Shown: piece by piece, positions 41,806 to 53,205 of the stretch
Layout of the letters: each line of letters begins with the position of its first letter
Numbering within the stretch: position 1 is the first letter of the stretch
Source of the DNA: Rhizomys pruinosus
Lineage: Eukaryota; Chordata; Mammalia; Rodentia; Spalacidae
Reading direction: 5' to 3'
Length of the DNA stretch: 64,000 bases
Assembly (NCBI GenBank): GCA_009823505.1
Contig: VZQC01007119.1
Coordinates: forward strand, 5,700 to 69,699
Notes under the pieces: model-generated
The model's database searches: none
The model's input: only the letters and a program-made list of their open reading frames with translations
Told to the model about the DNA's origin: nothing
Made by a program: the position numbers and the translations under genes

Positions 41806-42540
41806 ATGTCATCTTTCTTTACTGCTGCATAGAATTCCATTGTGTAGATGTACCACATTTTCTCTATCCACTCGTCAGTTGAGGGGCACTTGGGTTGGTT
41901 CCAGCTCCTTGCTATTGTGAAGAGAGCTGAAATAAACATGGCCGTGCATGTATCTCTGAGGTGGGGTGAGTCTTGAGGGTACATGCCCAGGAGTGGTATG
42001 GCTGGGTCAGGTGGCAAGTTCATTCCAAGTCTTCCAAGGGTTCTCCACACTGCTTTCCATAGTGGCTGTACGAGTTTACATTCCCACCAGCAGTGGATGA
42101 GTGTTCCCCTTTCCCCACAACCTCTCCAGCACTTGGTATCATTTGTTTTCTTGATCCTAGCCAGTCTTATGAGTGATTGATGATCATGGTTTTTGATTTG
42201 GGGCTTTATTTCTATAGCCCATCTCTAATTCCTTCACTTGTGAAGTCTCTGTTCAGCTCCTTTGCCGCCATCTTTATGAGTGGTCATTGTTTCTTTCCTT
42301 CTTTGTTCTTGAGTATTTTATATATTTGAAATGCATGCTGCTTTGTCAGTATGTATCTGCAAGTGAAGTTTCCTCCACTCGTATTGGGATTTCTTTTTAC
42401 TTACTTTGTATAATGTTCTTATTGGATTGTGCAGAAAGCTTTTGAGTTTAATGAGTCCCATTTATCAATTATTGACATTAATTCTTCTGTAGCTGCTGTC
42501 TGATTAGGAATTCTTTTCCTATTGGCGTCAGTGTCCTTTG

Positions 42541-43190
42541 AATCACACAGTGACTGGCCTTCCACAGGCTGTCCTTTCACCTGCCTTGGCTCTGCTCCAG
42601 ACTTGCCTTCCTGCCTGCATGCCTGCAGCTCTCTTGGCTCTGCTCCTGCAAGAAGGGGGATGGGCGAATACCTCGGAGATCACACTGTGAAGTGAATTCA
42701 ACACACATAGCATTGTTGATCATCCAGAGCGATAGGCAACTCTGTTTACTTTTCTGTCAGTGAGGTCTATTTATTCAAGACTACTGTGCTTTTGGGCAAG
42801 GAAGTGGGACAGCAGGTGGCAAGGAGAGGTGAAGTTATCAACTCGGGTTACTATATTTAGGGGGCTGCCTCAGACACTCTGGTTTGATCAACATGGTAAT
42901 TAGAGTGTTGTGACCATTCTGCTTCAATCCTCAGAGAACGGGCTCGGAATCTTTGCCAGAGATCTAGGCCGACGGCAAGAAATCAAATGTAATACTCCGG
43001 ATCTTCCAGCTGCGCATAACTCAGAAGCCCACAGAGAATATCGTCGATAACTGGGAATCTCCTGAGATCAGTGCTTTAACATATCTTTGCTTCAAGCCAC
43101 ACAACAACCAGTCTCCATTCCTCCCATCATTTATCCCGATGCCTATGTCTTTTGCTACTTCTGCTGCTCAACCTTTATCTATCCATTCGG
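42541..43190 (-). mobile_element. Probable solo LTR inside LINE-1
   Basis: LINE-1 similarity is lost here and resumes near 43195. On the - strand the block has a TATA-like 'taaatatag', about 90 bases later 'cttgaataaatagacc' (a polyadenylation signal), and then a short C-rich end. This compact promoter/poly(A) layout is typical of rodent ERVK-type LTRs. I could not find the flanking duplication, and I do not recognise the family. No coding sequence is present. Confidence 0.4.
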
Positions 43191-43757
43191 ACCTTCAGAA
43201 GTTTGGGTATTCAACAGTTCAGAGGTCTTTAATCGATCTGGAGTTCACTTTTGTAATGGGCAAGAGGTAGGGGTTTAAATTGATTCTTCTACAAGTACGT
43301 GACTCCACTTTTCCAACCACCACTTGCTGAAGATGCTGTCTTTTCTCCATTGTGTCTTCTTGGCCCCCTTGTCAAATACGAGGTGGCTGAATTGTATGTG
43401 CTCAAGTTTGGATCTTCAGTTTTGTTCCATTGGTCAACAGGTCTGTTTTTGTGCCAGTACCAAGCTGTTTTTATGACTATAGCCCTGTAGTATAGTTTGA
43501 AGTCTGGTATAGAGATCCCCCCGTGTTGCTCTTTTTACTCAGGCTTGTTTTGGCTATTCAAAAGTTTTTCTAAATGAAATTAAGGACTTTTTTCTCCAAG
43601 CCTGTGAAGAAACTCTTGGGGATTTTAATTGGAATGTCATTAAATCTATACAAGAGTTTGGGTAGAATGGACATTTTTACTATATTATTTTTCCCAATCC
43701 ATGAGCATGGGAAGTTTTTCCATCTTCTGTTGTATATATTCACTACTGGTGCAGTTT

Positions 43758-43832
43758 TTTCAGTGCTAGGTATTAAACCTAGGGCCTCATATGCTAGGCA
43801 AGTGCTATAGCACTGAGCTATACTCTTGGCCT
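43758..43832 (-). repeat. ID-like element
   Basis: The + strand 'aggtattaaacctagggcct' and 'atagcactgagctatactc' are complementary to an ID head with its A and B boxes. Confidence 0.7.
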
Positions 43833-44157
43833 TGGGAATATTTTCTACCCATACTTGATATCAGATGTGGAACCCACAGATAGTGTGGAATTTACTGATC
43901 TAGATTGGGGAATGAAGGGGAAAAGATAAAATTTAAATATTAGAGTATAATAATGCTTTCTGGGCTATTCAAGTCAAACCAGTCATCATTCTGTTAAATA
44001 TTCCAAATGTAATAAAGCATTACTCTCTCTTTTTTCATATAAATGTTATGTGTAGATTTTGGAGATGAAAAGTAATATTCTTAGAAGCTTTATTTTCTGG
44101 TTATTGGAAGGAATAAGGAAGGATCTTTGAGCGGATAAGATTTTAGGAAATAATTCT
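43833..44157 (+). other. Intron 3 unique sequence
   Basis: No repeat or coding feature is recognised here. Confidence 0.5.
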
Positions 44158-44500
44158 GGGCCTGTGTGATGATTGAGTAAAGGCACTTTTGCTGCCAAGC
44201 CTGACAACCTGAGTTCACTCCCCACAACCCACATGGTGGAAGGAGAGAGTCAATTCCAACCCCCGATATGCTGTGACACTCACTCGCACATGCATGCACA
44301 CATAGCACAATAAATAAATAAATGTAATTTTAGCCAGGTGTGGTGGCGCATGCCTTTAATTCTAGCACTTGGGAGGCAGAGGCAGGTGGATCTCTGTGAG
44401 TTCAAGGTCAGCCTGGTCTACAGAGTGAGTTCCAGGACAGCCAGAGCTACAGGGAGACCCTGTCTCAAAAAGACTAAATAAATAAATAAATAAATGAATA
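44158..44500 (+). repeat. B3-type SINE and B1 SINE
   Basis: A sense B3-type copy (about 44158-44325) has 'gctgccaagcctgacaacct' and an AAAT tail. A sense B1 (about 44330-44475) follows, also with an AAAT tail. Confidence 0.85.
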
Positions 44501-44734
44501 AATAAATGTAATTTTAAAGAAGGTGCAGAAAAATGTTTCAGAATGAATTTTTTGTTGTCTTCTTGTTGAACAGTTACATCTAAGCCACCATTTGCATAAT
44601 TTTTACTCCTAGGTTAGTATACAGTGAAGGAGAGAGTAACATTTTCACATTTAGGAAGTTCATCTTAACTTTCATTATTATACCTTGTAACTTTATAATT
44701 TAACTTAAAAAAATTATATTTGTGTTTATGTTTA

Positions 44735-44990
44735 TATACCTATGTTTTTACATACCATGTGTGTACAGATACCAACCGAAGCAGAAGAGAGATAGAAGCA
44801 GTTGTGTACCACCCAACATGGGTGCTTGGAACCTACCTAATTCTAGATCTCTGGAAGAGCAGCTCAGCTCTTCACTGCTGAACCATCTCCACCTAATTTA
44901 ACATTGAAAAAAAAAATGGTTTTGAGTATCAAACACAGGGTTTCATATATGATAGGCAAGTACTCTACCACTGAGATACTTTCATAACCT
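44735..44990 (-). repeat. Old B3-like SINE and ID-like element
   Basis: The segment 44735-44895 has 'ctggaagagcagctcagctc'. The segment 44925-44990 has 'ggcaagtactctaccactga', complementary to an ID head. Bases 44501-44734 are unique. Confidence 0.6.
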
Positions 44991-45039
44991 CTTTTTTCCA
45001 TTTTCATGTGTTCGTAGTGTATGTTTATAAGTGTTTGAG

Positions 45040-45400
45040 GGGTTGGAGAGATGGCTCAGCAGTTGAGAGCACCGATTGCTCTTGCAGATGACCCCAGCAC
45101 CCATATGGCGGCTAAGAACCATCTTTAACTCCAGTTCTGGGGAAATCCATGCCCTCTTCTGACCTCTGCGGCATTGCACGACAAGGGTGCACCAACCTAC
45201 ATGCAGACAGTACACTCATACACATAAAAAAAAAAATGTGTTCCTGGGCGTGGTGGCGCACGCCTTTAATCCTAGCACTTGGGAGGCAGAGGCACGCGTA
45301 TCTCTGTGAGTCCGAGGCCAGCCTGGTCTACAGAGTGAGTTCCAGGACAGCCAGAGCTACAGGGAGACCCTGTCTCAAAAAAGACCCAAAAAAAAAAATA
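45040..45400 (+). repeat. B2 SINE and B1 SINE
   Basis: A sense B2 without the duplication (about 45040-45235) is followed by a sense B1 (about 45243-45400). Confidence 0.9.
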
Positions 45401-45542
45401 TATATGTGTGTGTGTGTGTTTGAATGTATGTGGATACATATGTCCATGTATGCACATGCACGTGGGAGGCTGATATATCATCTTCCATCACTCTCCCACT
45501 GTATTCGTTGAGACAGAGTCTCTCAATTAAACCAAGAGCTCA

Positions 45543-45700
45543 TGCTGGGCATGGTGGTGCTGACCTTTAGTCCTAGTACTCGGGAGGCAGAGGCAAGTGG
45601 ACCTCTGTGAGATTGAGGCTGGCCTCGTCTACATAGTAAGTTCTAAGCAAGATGGGGCTATAGGAAAGACTGTACCTCAAAAACAAAACGAAACAAAACA
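45543..45700 (+). repeat. B1 SINE (diverged)
   Basis: This sense B1 has 'ggtgctgacctttagtccta' and a (AAAC)n-rich tail. Confidence 0.85.
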
Positions 45701-45720
45701 AACAAATAAACCAAAACCCA

Positions 45721-45892
45721 GAGCTCACAGCTATGGCTAGCCTCTCCAGCCGGAGCTCACAGCTGTGGCCAGCCTCTCCAGCCGGAGCTCACAGCTGTGG
45801 CCAGCCTCTCCAGCCGGAGCTCACAGCTGTGGCTAGCCTCTCCAGCCGGAGCTCAAGGCTGGAGCTCACAGCTGTGGCTAGTCTCTCCAGCC
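45721..45892 (+). repeat. Minisatellite, 32-bp unit, about 5.5 copies
   Basis: The unit 'gagctcacagctgtggc' plus 'cagcctctccagccg' repeats at 45721, 45753, 45785 and 45817. A partial unit lies at 45849, and a last unit at about 45862. Units 2-4 are nearly identical, which indicates recent expansion. Confidence 0.93.
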
Positions 45893-46235
45893 AGCTTGCT
45901 CTTTTTGCATTCCAAGGCTAGAGTTACAGGTGGGCTGTTCTGCCCATCAGGCATTTTACCTGGGCTCTGGGGATCCAAATTTGACTCCTCACACCTGCAC
46001 AGAAGCATGAGGCTGACCATCTTCCCAGCCCTAATTATTCACCTACAAGTTAAAAAATCTGGGAGATAGGGCTATGTTAGACAGCCTCACTACTGTGATA
46101 CCTGAGTTAGTCATCTTGAAGAGGGAACAATTTATTTTGACTTAGAATATTGAAAGTTTCAGTCCTTTCAGTTGCTCCCACTGCTCTTGAGTTGTGGGAA
46201 GATAATAATCTATACGATATTAGAAGTGTATGTTG

Positions 46236-46400
46236 GAGCCGGGCGTGGTGGCTCATGCCTTTAATCCTAGCAGTTGGGAGGCAGAGGCAGGCGGATCTTT
46301 GTGAGTTCAAGGCCAGCCTGGTCTACAGAGTGAGTTCCAGGTCAGCTGGGGCTACAAGGAGACCCTGTCTCAAAAAGACCCCAAAAAAAAAAAAAAAATA
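46236..46400 (+). repeat. B1 SINE
   Basis: This full sense B1 runs 'gccgggcgtggtggctcatg' to its A tail. Confidence 0.93.
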
Positions 46401-46724
46401 AAAGCAGTGTGACGTGTCTGGAAAAGCTTCTTAGTCCTTGGCAGCCAGGAAACAGAGGAAGTAGAGGAAATTGGGGGTACTGTGCTCCCTTTAAGGGCAT
46501 ACTCCCAGAGGACCAAACCCCTCCTACTAGATCACATTTCTCAAAAGCTCCACTATCTCCTGATAGTGTCTTGTTGGGAGCCAAGCTAGTAACATGTGGA
46601 CCTTTCAGAAAACACCCAACCCACAGACAGGAAGATAGATCTCTAGGAACCAAATGAGAGCCAGGTCCGTGAGACTGCCTATAACCTAAAACAGTGATTT
46701 TATTGGGACAGTTTATTTTATTTT

Positions 46725-46975
46725 ATTTTTTTTAATTTTTTTATTAATTTTATTTCTGTATGTGTATGAATGTACTGTCTGCATGCAGGTTTGTGCACCC
46801 GTGTCGTGCAATGCCGCGGAGGTCAGAAGAGGGCGTCAGATTCCCCTGGAACTGGAGTTCTCCTGGAATTGGAGTTTCAGACGGTTCTTGGCCGCCATGT
46901 GGGTGCTGGGGATTGAACCCAGGTCCTCTGCAAGAGCGGTCGGCGCTCTTAACCGCTAGGCCATCTCTCCAGCCC
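46725..46975 (-). repeat. B2 SINE, 17-bp duplication subfamily
   Basis: This near-intact antisense copy has 'aaccgctaggccatctctcc' and 'ctggagttctcctggaattg'. Confidence 0.95.
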
Positions 46976-47765
46976 TTACTGGGACAGTTTAAAGAGCTAA
47001 ATATCACAATTTCAGCTTCCATTTTGCAGAAACCTTTAAGGAACCACCACTAGATGATTTGTGGTGTAGTATCAAACAATATTCATGGTTATCTAAAAAG
47101 ATAATGTTCCTTTTCTTATTTCTGTATTTTTGTGTGGGGCTGGACTTTAATGTGAATTAAAAGAATAGCAATAAATTTAAAATTATGTAGATGATCTGAA
47201 AATCTCAGGTGTTTTCTCTTATACAGATACTGACAGATTTAGGAAAATGTGAAATAGTGTTGCTCTTCTCACTAAATTGTTTCTGTTAGTCCTCGTATTC
47301 CCCTGTGTTGAGCATGGTGTCTAAGGCTTTCCTTATACCTGCTAGGGCAGCCCTCAAGCACTATACTGGATAGTGACTTCTGAAGCTCCTCTTGGATCTT
47401 TTAGCTTTTTGTAGCTGAGCCTTTTGGGCCTCAATAATCCGAACTCCTGCTCTGTGGGCCGAATCATGAGTACCGAAGACTGGCGTTCACTTGTGGAAAT
47501 GGCTTGTGAGAGCCAGGGATCTCCTTGGAATAATGGTCCTAGTGCTGTGTGTTGTAGCTTAAGGAGAGGCTATTAGTGTAGGGTGGACAAATGAGGAACC
47601 AAATAGCAGCAGATAATGAGTTCAAGAAATAAAAGGAGCTGGGTGGAAGTCTAGCATTTGAAGAGCTGGTACAGTACAAGTGAATCAAGTGCCTAAGAGA
47701 AAGGGGGGAAATGGGTGGTGACAGGAAATAACATGGGAGAACATTGGTTGATCTGCTTTTGGCAG
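46976..47765 (+). other. Intron 3 unique block with possible pseudogene trace
   Basis: No SINE is seen. On the - strand near 47385-47475 a short open stretch reads RIIEAQKAQLQKAKRSK, followed after a stop by KALDTMLNTGEYED. This has the look of a decayed coding fragment, but I cannot assign it to a family. Confidence 0.35.
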
Positions 47766-47769
47766 TTTA

Positions 47770-48085
47770 GAAGTATTTTATTATTTTTATTTTCTGTGTA
47801 TTTTATGTGTATGGATGTATTACCTGCATGTGTTTAAGTCCACCCATGTCCTGCAATGCTTGTAGAGGACAGAAGAGGGCATCAGATCCTTAGAAATGGA
47901 GTTACAGATGGGTTTTTTTTGTTTGTTTGTTTGAATGAGAACTGTTTAATCATACAAAAACACAATTAAAAAGTATTGAAATTACAGATGGTTTTTAGCC
48001 ACCATGTGGGTGCTGGGAATTGAACCTGAGTCCTCTGCAAGAACAGCCAGTGATCTTAACTGCTGAGTCATCCTCTCTAGCCCCA
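47770..48085 (-). repeat. B2 SINE carrying a small retroposed insert
   Basis: An antisense B2-type copy is interrupted by about 70 bases (47912-47981). The sequence ttacagatgg stands on both sides (47902-47911, 47982-47991). The insert starts with a T-rich run on the + strand. Confidence 0.85.
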
Positions 48086-48189
48086 TAATAGCTTTTCTTA
48101 GGCAGCTGTTCTTTGTCTTGTCATATGACATACTTGCTTTCTCAGCTGCTGTGGTTAAAAACTATCAGAAGGGAGCCCGAGGCAGAGGC

Positions 48190-48345
48190 AGGTGGATCTG
48201 GTGGCACACACCTTTAATATCAGCACTCCGAAGGCAGAGGCAGCGGATCTCTGTGAGTTCAAGGCCAGTCTGGTCTACAGAGTGAGTTCCAGGACAGCTG
48301 GGGCTACAGGGAGACCCTGTCTCGAAAAGACCAAAAGAAAAAAAA
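48190..48345 (+). repeat. B1 SINE
   Basis: This sense B1 has 'cctttaatatcagcactccg' and 'gggagaccctgtctcgaaaa'. Diverged B4/B1-like traces follow to about 48520. Confidence 0.88.
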
Positions 48346-48675
48346 ACAAACCTATCAGAAGGGTATGTGAGGAGGCTCATGCTTGCTATGTAAGCATAAT
48401 GATCTGAGTTCAGTCCCCAGTACTCTAGTTGAAGATCAAAACCAGATAGACCAGGCTAGCTTCAAACTTAGAGCAATTCTCCTTGTTTTAGAGTTGCAGG
48501 AGTGTGCCACACCGGGGTTTGAATTTAAAGTTCTAAAAAACATTTTTTGAAGGAGAGCACCATTATGAATATGAGTGTTTAAAAATAGGAAATGCTTATG
48601 GATAAGACAAAATTTTAAGAATGTTCAAAAAACAATGTTTTAATTTTTTAATCAATCCTAATTTTTCCCCTACAG

Positions 48676-48741
48676 CCCCTAAAAGACGACGGCCTGCACG
48701 CTCAATATTTGATGGTTTCCGAGATTTTCAGACTGAAACTA
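48676..48741 (+). CDS. UBXN7: UBXN7 exon 4 (residues 97-119)
   Basis: The acceptor is 'tttttcccctacag'. With the G from exon 3 the frame reads APKRRRPARSIFDGFRDFQT then ET, a basic patch (KRRR) that precedes the UAS region. The donor gtaggt starts at 48742, which keeps the next codon as Ile. A second GT four bases later (gtattt) would shift the frame. The exon is short (66 nt) and both borders are phase 1, so skipping it would remove 22 codons in frame. Confidence 0.94.
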
Positions 48742-48844
48742 GTAGGTATTTGTGAATCAGTTTATCATTTTCTTCCTCTGTGTTTTTAAAAAGAAAACAA
48801 TTCTAATTACCTTTTGGATGAACTTTGTTTAAAATGTGAAATTA

Positions 48845-49480
48845 GGACCAGGGAGATGACTGTGGTCCTTGCCGTGGTCGTCAAAGTTCAATCCCTGGGA
48901 CACATTTGGTAGGAGGAAAAAGCTGACCTACTATAAGTTGTACACTCACTGAGACCTGTATACTCCCTCACATACGGTCATTTTAAAAAGTGAAATTAGG
49001 GGCTGGAGAGGTGATGACTCAGCAGTTAAGAACACTGGCTGCTCTTATAGAAGACCCAAGTTTGGGGGCTGGAGAGATAGCCTAGCAGTTAAGAGCACCG
49101 ACTGTTCTTGCAGAGGACCCGGGTTCAATCCCCAGCACCCACATGGCGGTTGAGAACCGCCTATAACTCCAATTCCAGGAGAACTCCAGTTCCAGGGGAA
49201 TCCGAGACCCTCCCCTGACCTCCCAGGCATTGCACGACACAGGTGCGCAAACCTACATGCAGACAGTACACTCATACACATACAAAAATAAATAAAATTT
49301 AAAAAAGATGTTAAAAAAAAAGAATACCCGTTTGAATCCCACCACCCACATGGCAGCTAACAACTGTCTGTAACTCCAGTTCCAGGGGATCCAATGTCCT
49401 CTTCTGTTCCCTGTGGACATTCTACAACATGGGTGCACTTACATATATGCAGGCAGTACATACATACACACAAAAGTAGA
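48845..49480 (+). repeat. Old B3-like SINE and nested B2 in B2
   Basis: A diverged sense copy (about 48845-48975) is followed by a B2 head (about 49002-49066). A complete duplication-type B2 (49067-49310) interrupts it, and the outer B2 body resumes at about 49325-49480. The younger duplication-type copy therefore entered the older B2. Confidence 0.85.
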
Positions 49481-49499
49481 CATTAAAATATAAGTGAAG

Positions 49500-49815
49500 T
49501 CGTAGGGCAGGAGACATGGCTCTGTTGGTAGAGGGCTGACTGATGTGTGTAGAACCTCCCGGGGCTGAGACCCCGGCTGCAAGAACTGCTGTGATGGTAT
49601 GTCTTGTAATCCCAGCATCCAAGAGATGAAACTGAAGAATCAAAAGTTCAAGAGTATCTGAGAACTTGTCTGAAAACAAAAATAAAAAACAAAAGTAAAG
49701 GTGATAACGCTGGCTCCTATCTGTAATTCCAACTTTTGGAAAGCAGAGGCAGGAGGATCACTTCCAAGTTCAAGGCCAGCCTGGACTTCATAAAGATCCT
49801 GTCTGAAAGAAAAAA
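49500..49815 (+). repeat. B4-type SINE and B1 SINE
   Basis: The B4-like element (about 49500-49680) has an ID-like head ('atggctctgttggtagaggg') and a B1-like body. A diverged sense B1 (about 49700-49815) follows. Confidence 0.7.
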
Positions 49816-49974
49816 GTTAAAATTATGAATTGAAATTCTTCATGATTAATTCCTTTTAACTGAATGTTCTAAACTCTAGCATGTTTGCTTATAGAATAAA
49901 AATAATGTATCAAATCTGGTATTTTATCAACTTCATTAGATTCTGAATGAACATGTAAAGATTAACTCTTCTGG

Positions 49975-50254
49975 GGCTGGAGAGATGGCCTAGCAGTTAA
50001 GAGCGCTGACCACTCTTACAGAGGACCCAGGTTCGAAACCCAGCACCCACATGGTGGCCGAGAACCATCTGAAACTCCAGTTCCAGGAGAACTCCAGTTC
50101 CAGGGGAATCCGACATCCTCTTCTGACCTCCGCGGCATTGCACGACACTGGTGCACTAACCCACATGCAGACAGTACATTCATACACATACAGAAATAAA
50201 TAAAATTTTAAAATTTTTTTAAAAATTTAAAAAATTAAAAAAAAATAACTCTAT

Positions 50255-50285
<31 letters not shown>

Positions 50286-50430
50286 TGTCTTTTTGAGACA
50301 GGGTCTCCCTGTAGCCCCAGCTGTCCTGGAACTCACTCCGTAGACCAGGCTGGCCTTGAACTCACAAAGATCCACCTGCCTCTGCCTCCTGAGTGCTAGG
50401 ATTAAAGGCGTACACCACTACACCCAGCTA
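49975..50430. repeat. B2 SINE (+), duplication subfamily, and B1 SINE (-)
   Basis: A near-intact sense B2 (about 49975-50210) has both duplication arms. An antisense B1 with an (ATTT)n tail follows (about 50250-50430). Confidence 0.93.
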
Positions 50431-50729
50431 ACTCTTATTTTATTAAATTTTTTTGGAAAACCTGATTTATCTCAGGATCTTGATATCTGATATCAATGAA
50501 AGCAATGACTAATGAAAATATTGTAAAGGAACAAAAAGGTCCCCCAGCCAGAGTAGCTGCTATTAATGTTCTAGCTGTGCTGGGTTTTGTAGCTTTCTTT
50601 TGAGATCTTCGGGGTACAGATAATTCATATGGAGAGAGTTGAAAAGGAGCCTAGACTGGCTTAGGTCATCAAAGGAATCTGCCCTTTTAGTAGATAGTGA
50701 CAGCAATGGTCATAATCTCTATTGTCAGA

Positions 50730-51175
50730 ATCCTTGGTGGCGCATGCCTTTAATCCTAGCACACGGGAGGCAGAGGCAGGCGCAGGCAGATTTTTGTGAG
50801 TTCAAGGCTAGCCTGGTCTACAGAGTGAGTTCCAGGTCAGCTAGGGGTACAGGGAGACCCTGTCTCAAAAAGACCAAAAAAAAAAAAAAATTGGGAGCTA
50901 GAAAGCTGGGTGTGGTGGCACCTGTATTCCCTGTATCCTGGAGGCAGAGGCAGTCAGCTTTCTTAGAGTTCGAGGCCAGTCTGGTCTACATAGTGAGTTC
51001 CAGACCAGCTGGGCCTATAAGGAGATGCTGCTTCAAAACAACAACAAAAGATGACTTTTTTTTTTTTCCCATCTTTTTTGAGATAGGGTCTCCCTGTAGT
51101 ACCAGCTGGCCTGGAACTTGATAAGTAGACCAGGCCAAGAAGTGAGATTAAAGGCATGCACCGCCATGCCTAGCC
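50730..51175. repeat. Three B1 SINEs
   Basis: Sense copies lie at about 50730-50893 and 50905-51045. An antisense, internally deleted copy lies at about 51053-51175. Confidence 0.88.
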
Positions 51176-51356
51176 AACAGAAGATTCTTTCCTTTCCTTC
51201 CAGATCTTTGTATTTTTTCGTTGGCTATTTGCATTTGAGGTCAGGCACATCGTTCAAAGTATTCTTTTCAGTTGATGCCAGGGGATTTGTTTATTATGTA
51301 ATTCAAGACTTTTATTTTATGGCTAATTAAAACTTTTCCATCCTTCTGTGTTACAG

Positions 51357-51469
51357 TCAGGCAAGAACAGGAATTAAGAAATGGAGGAGCAATAGATAAG
51401 AAACTAACTACTCTTGCAGATCTCTTCCGGCCACCCATTGATTTGATGCACAAAGGGAGCTTTGAAACA
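51357..51469 (+). CDS. UBXN7: UBXN7 exon 5 (residues 119-156)
   Basis: The acceptor is 'tccttctgtgttacag' and the donor is gtaagt. The frame reads IRQEQELRNGGAIDKKLTTL then ADLFRPPIDLMHKGSFET, the lead-in to and first part of the UAS domain. UAS is a thioredoxin-like fold found in UBX proteins, and ADLFRPPID is a conserved family signature at its start. The exon enters in phase 1 and leaves in phase 0. Confidence 0.95.
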
Positions 51470-51549
51470 GTAAGTTGTTGGAGATTCTGTGCCTTAACTA
51501 TAAATTCTTTTCCATTTTCAACATCATGTTTTTGTTGTTGTTGTTGTTG

Positions 51550-52125
51550 TTTTAAGGGGGAGTATGTCTTACTATGTCGCTCTGGCTGGTGTGAAATTCA
51601 CTATATAGACCAGGCTGGCCTAGAACTCACAGAGACCCACCTTCCTCTGCCTCCTGAGTGCTGGGATTAAAGGCATGCACCACCACGCCCAGCCTAAATT
51701 TTTTTTTTATATGTATAAGTATATTGCTTGCATGCATGTAAGTGCACCTATGTCATGCAGTACCTGTGAAGGTCAGAAGAGGGTGTTGGATTCTCTAACT
51801 GGAGTTGTGGATGGTTGTTAGCTGCCATATGGGTGCTGGGAATTGAACCCAGGTGCACTGAAAGAGCAGCTAGTGCTCTTAACCACTGAGCCATCTCTCC
51901 AGCCCCATCATTTCTTTTATTTCATTTGCATACGTGCATTGCCTGCATGCGAGGAAGTGCACATGTGTTGTGCAATGCCCCTGGAAGACAGAAGAAGGCA
52001 TCGGAACCCCTGAAACTCAAGTCACAATTGGTTGTCAGCCCCTGTGTGGGCACTGGGAATTGAACCTGGGTCTTCTGCAGGAGCAGCCAGTGCTCTCAAC
52101 TGCTGAGATATCTCCCCAGCCCCCC
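51550..52125 (-). repeat. B1 SINE and two B2-type SINEs
   Basis: An antisense B1 with a (TTG)n head (about 51535-51695) is followed by antisense B2-type copies at about 51700-51906 and 51920-52125, both without the duplication. Confidence 0.88.
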
Positions 52126-52540
52126 AGAATTTATTTTCTAAAAGCAAGAAATCCTTTCAGTATATAGGGAATTGCTGTCTTAATAATATTTTTTGCATAC
52201 CTATACCTGTGGGTTATGCTGACATATTTCTATTAGCAATATATGAAACAAATTTCTAACAGCAGTGTATGAGATTATTTGATGAAATCCTTTGATTAGC
52301 CCTGTGTGCCATCATTTTAGAATCTGCCATTTTGAAAGCTTACTCTTGAAAGCCTAAGTATCTTTGACTATTATTGTGTATATCTAGTCTTGTTTATTAA
52401 CCATTTATGAATAATATTTATCTTTTGCCTATATAATAGTCTCCCTCTTAGCTATAGTTTTGCTTTCTAAAGTTTTGTTTATGAGAGATCTAAAAATAAT
52501 ACATGATAGTTCTGGAAATAATTCATAATTTCTTAAAATT
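52126..52540 (+). other. Intron 5 unique sequence
   Basis: AT-rich sequence with no recognised repeat or coding segment. Confidence 0.5.
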
Positions 52541-52544
52541 TATT

Positions 52545-52827
52545 TTTATTTGATGTGTATGAGTGTTTTACCTGCCTGTATGTAAGTGCACCATATGTGT
52601 CCAGTGACCAGAGTGCCAGAAGAGGGCATAATACCTCTGGGCTTGGGGGGAGGGGTCTTGGAAACACAGCTGTACAGTGGCAAGATTTATCTTCCCCAAG
52701 GTTTTCCTACAGTACATGCATACACATACAAAAGTTTTTAAAAAAGCCAGTTTCTCTTTTAATAATTGAGGAAAGGTGTGAATTTACTTTGCATAGTCCT
52801 CAGTCCTCTGAATTTTACCATCATCTC

Positions 52828-52872
<45 letters not shown>

Positions 52873-53205
52873 ATCTTCCAGACAACCTCTCCCTCTATGC
52901 CCAGCTCTCCTGGAACTTGCTATGTAGACCAGGCTGGCCTTGAATTTACAGAGGTCTGCCAGCCTCCCAAGTACTGGGATTAAAGGCGTGCACCACCACA
53001 CCCTGCTCCCCTTGCTTTTTATTTGTATTTATTTATTTATTTATTTATTATTATTGGTCTTTTTCAAGACAGGGTCTCCCTGTGGCCCCAGCTATCCTGG
53101 AACTCGCTCTGTAGACCAGGCTGGCCTTGAACTCACAAAGATCCACCTGCCTCTGCCTCCTGAGTGCTAGGATTAAAGGCGTGCGCCACTGCGCCCGGCT
53201 TCCCC
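52545..53205 (-). repeat. Old B2-type SINE, (ATCT)n and two B1 SINEs
   Basis: A diverged antisense B2 (about 52545-52740) is followed by an (ATCT)n microsatellite (52829-52872). An antisense B1 (about 52875-53010) and a second B1 with an (ATTT)n head (about 53025-53203) come next. Confidence 0.85.

Larger units (their letters stand above)
41413..43757 (-). mobile_element. LINE-1 ORF2 3' part, interrupted
   Basis: On the - strand this encodes the LINE-1 ORF2 C-terminal region, including PAIPLLGMYPQD, SALFTIARSWNQPKCPSTDE and MWYIYTMEFYAAVKKD, followed by a 3' UTR related to that of the LINE-1 at 9948. It extends 5' to about 43757. Two insertions break it: a B1 (about 41648-41805) with tgatgtcatctttcttt on both sides, and an LTR-like block (about 42541-43190). 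Frameshifts and stops make it non-functional. Confidence 0.85.

Noticed and set aside
41778..42050. 90-codon open frame on the - strand considered as a gene
   Set aside because: It encodes the LINE-1 ORF2 C-terminus within a broken LINE-1.
46409..46657. Opposing 82- and 103-codon open frames
   Set aside because: They overlap on opposite strands, one runs into a B1, and neither shows a known domain or splice-site support.
48742..48750. Second GT four bases into intron 4 considered as the exon 4 donor
   Set aside because: Use of it shifts the frame, whereas the first GT gives the known protein sequence (ET then IRQEQ).
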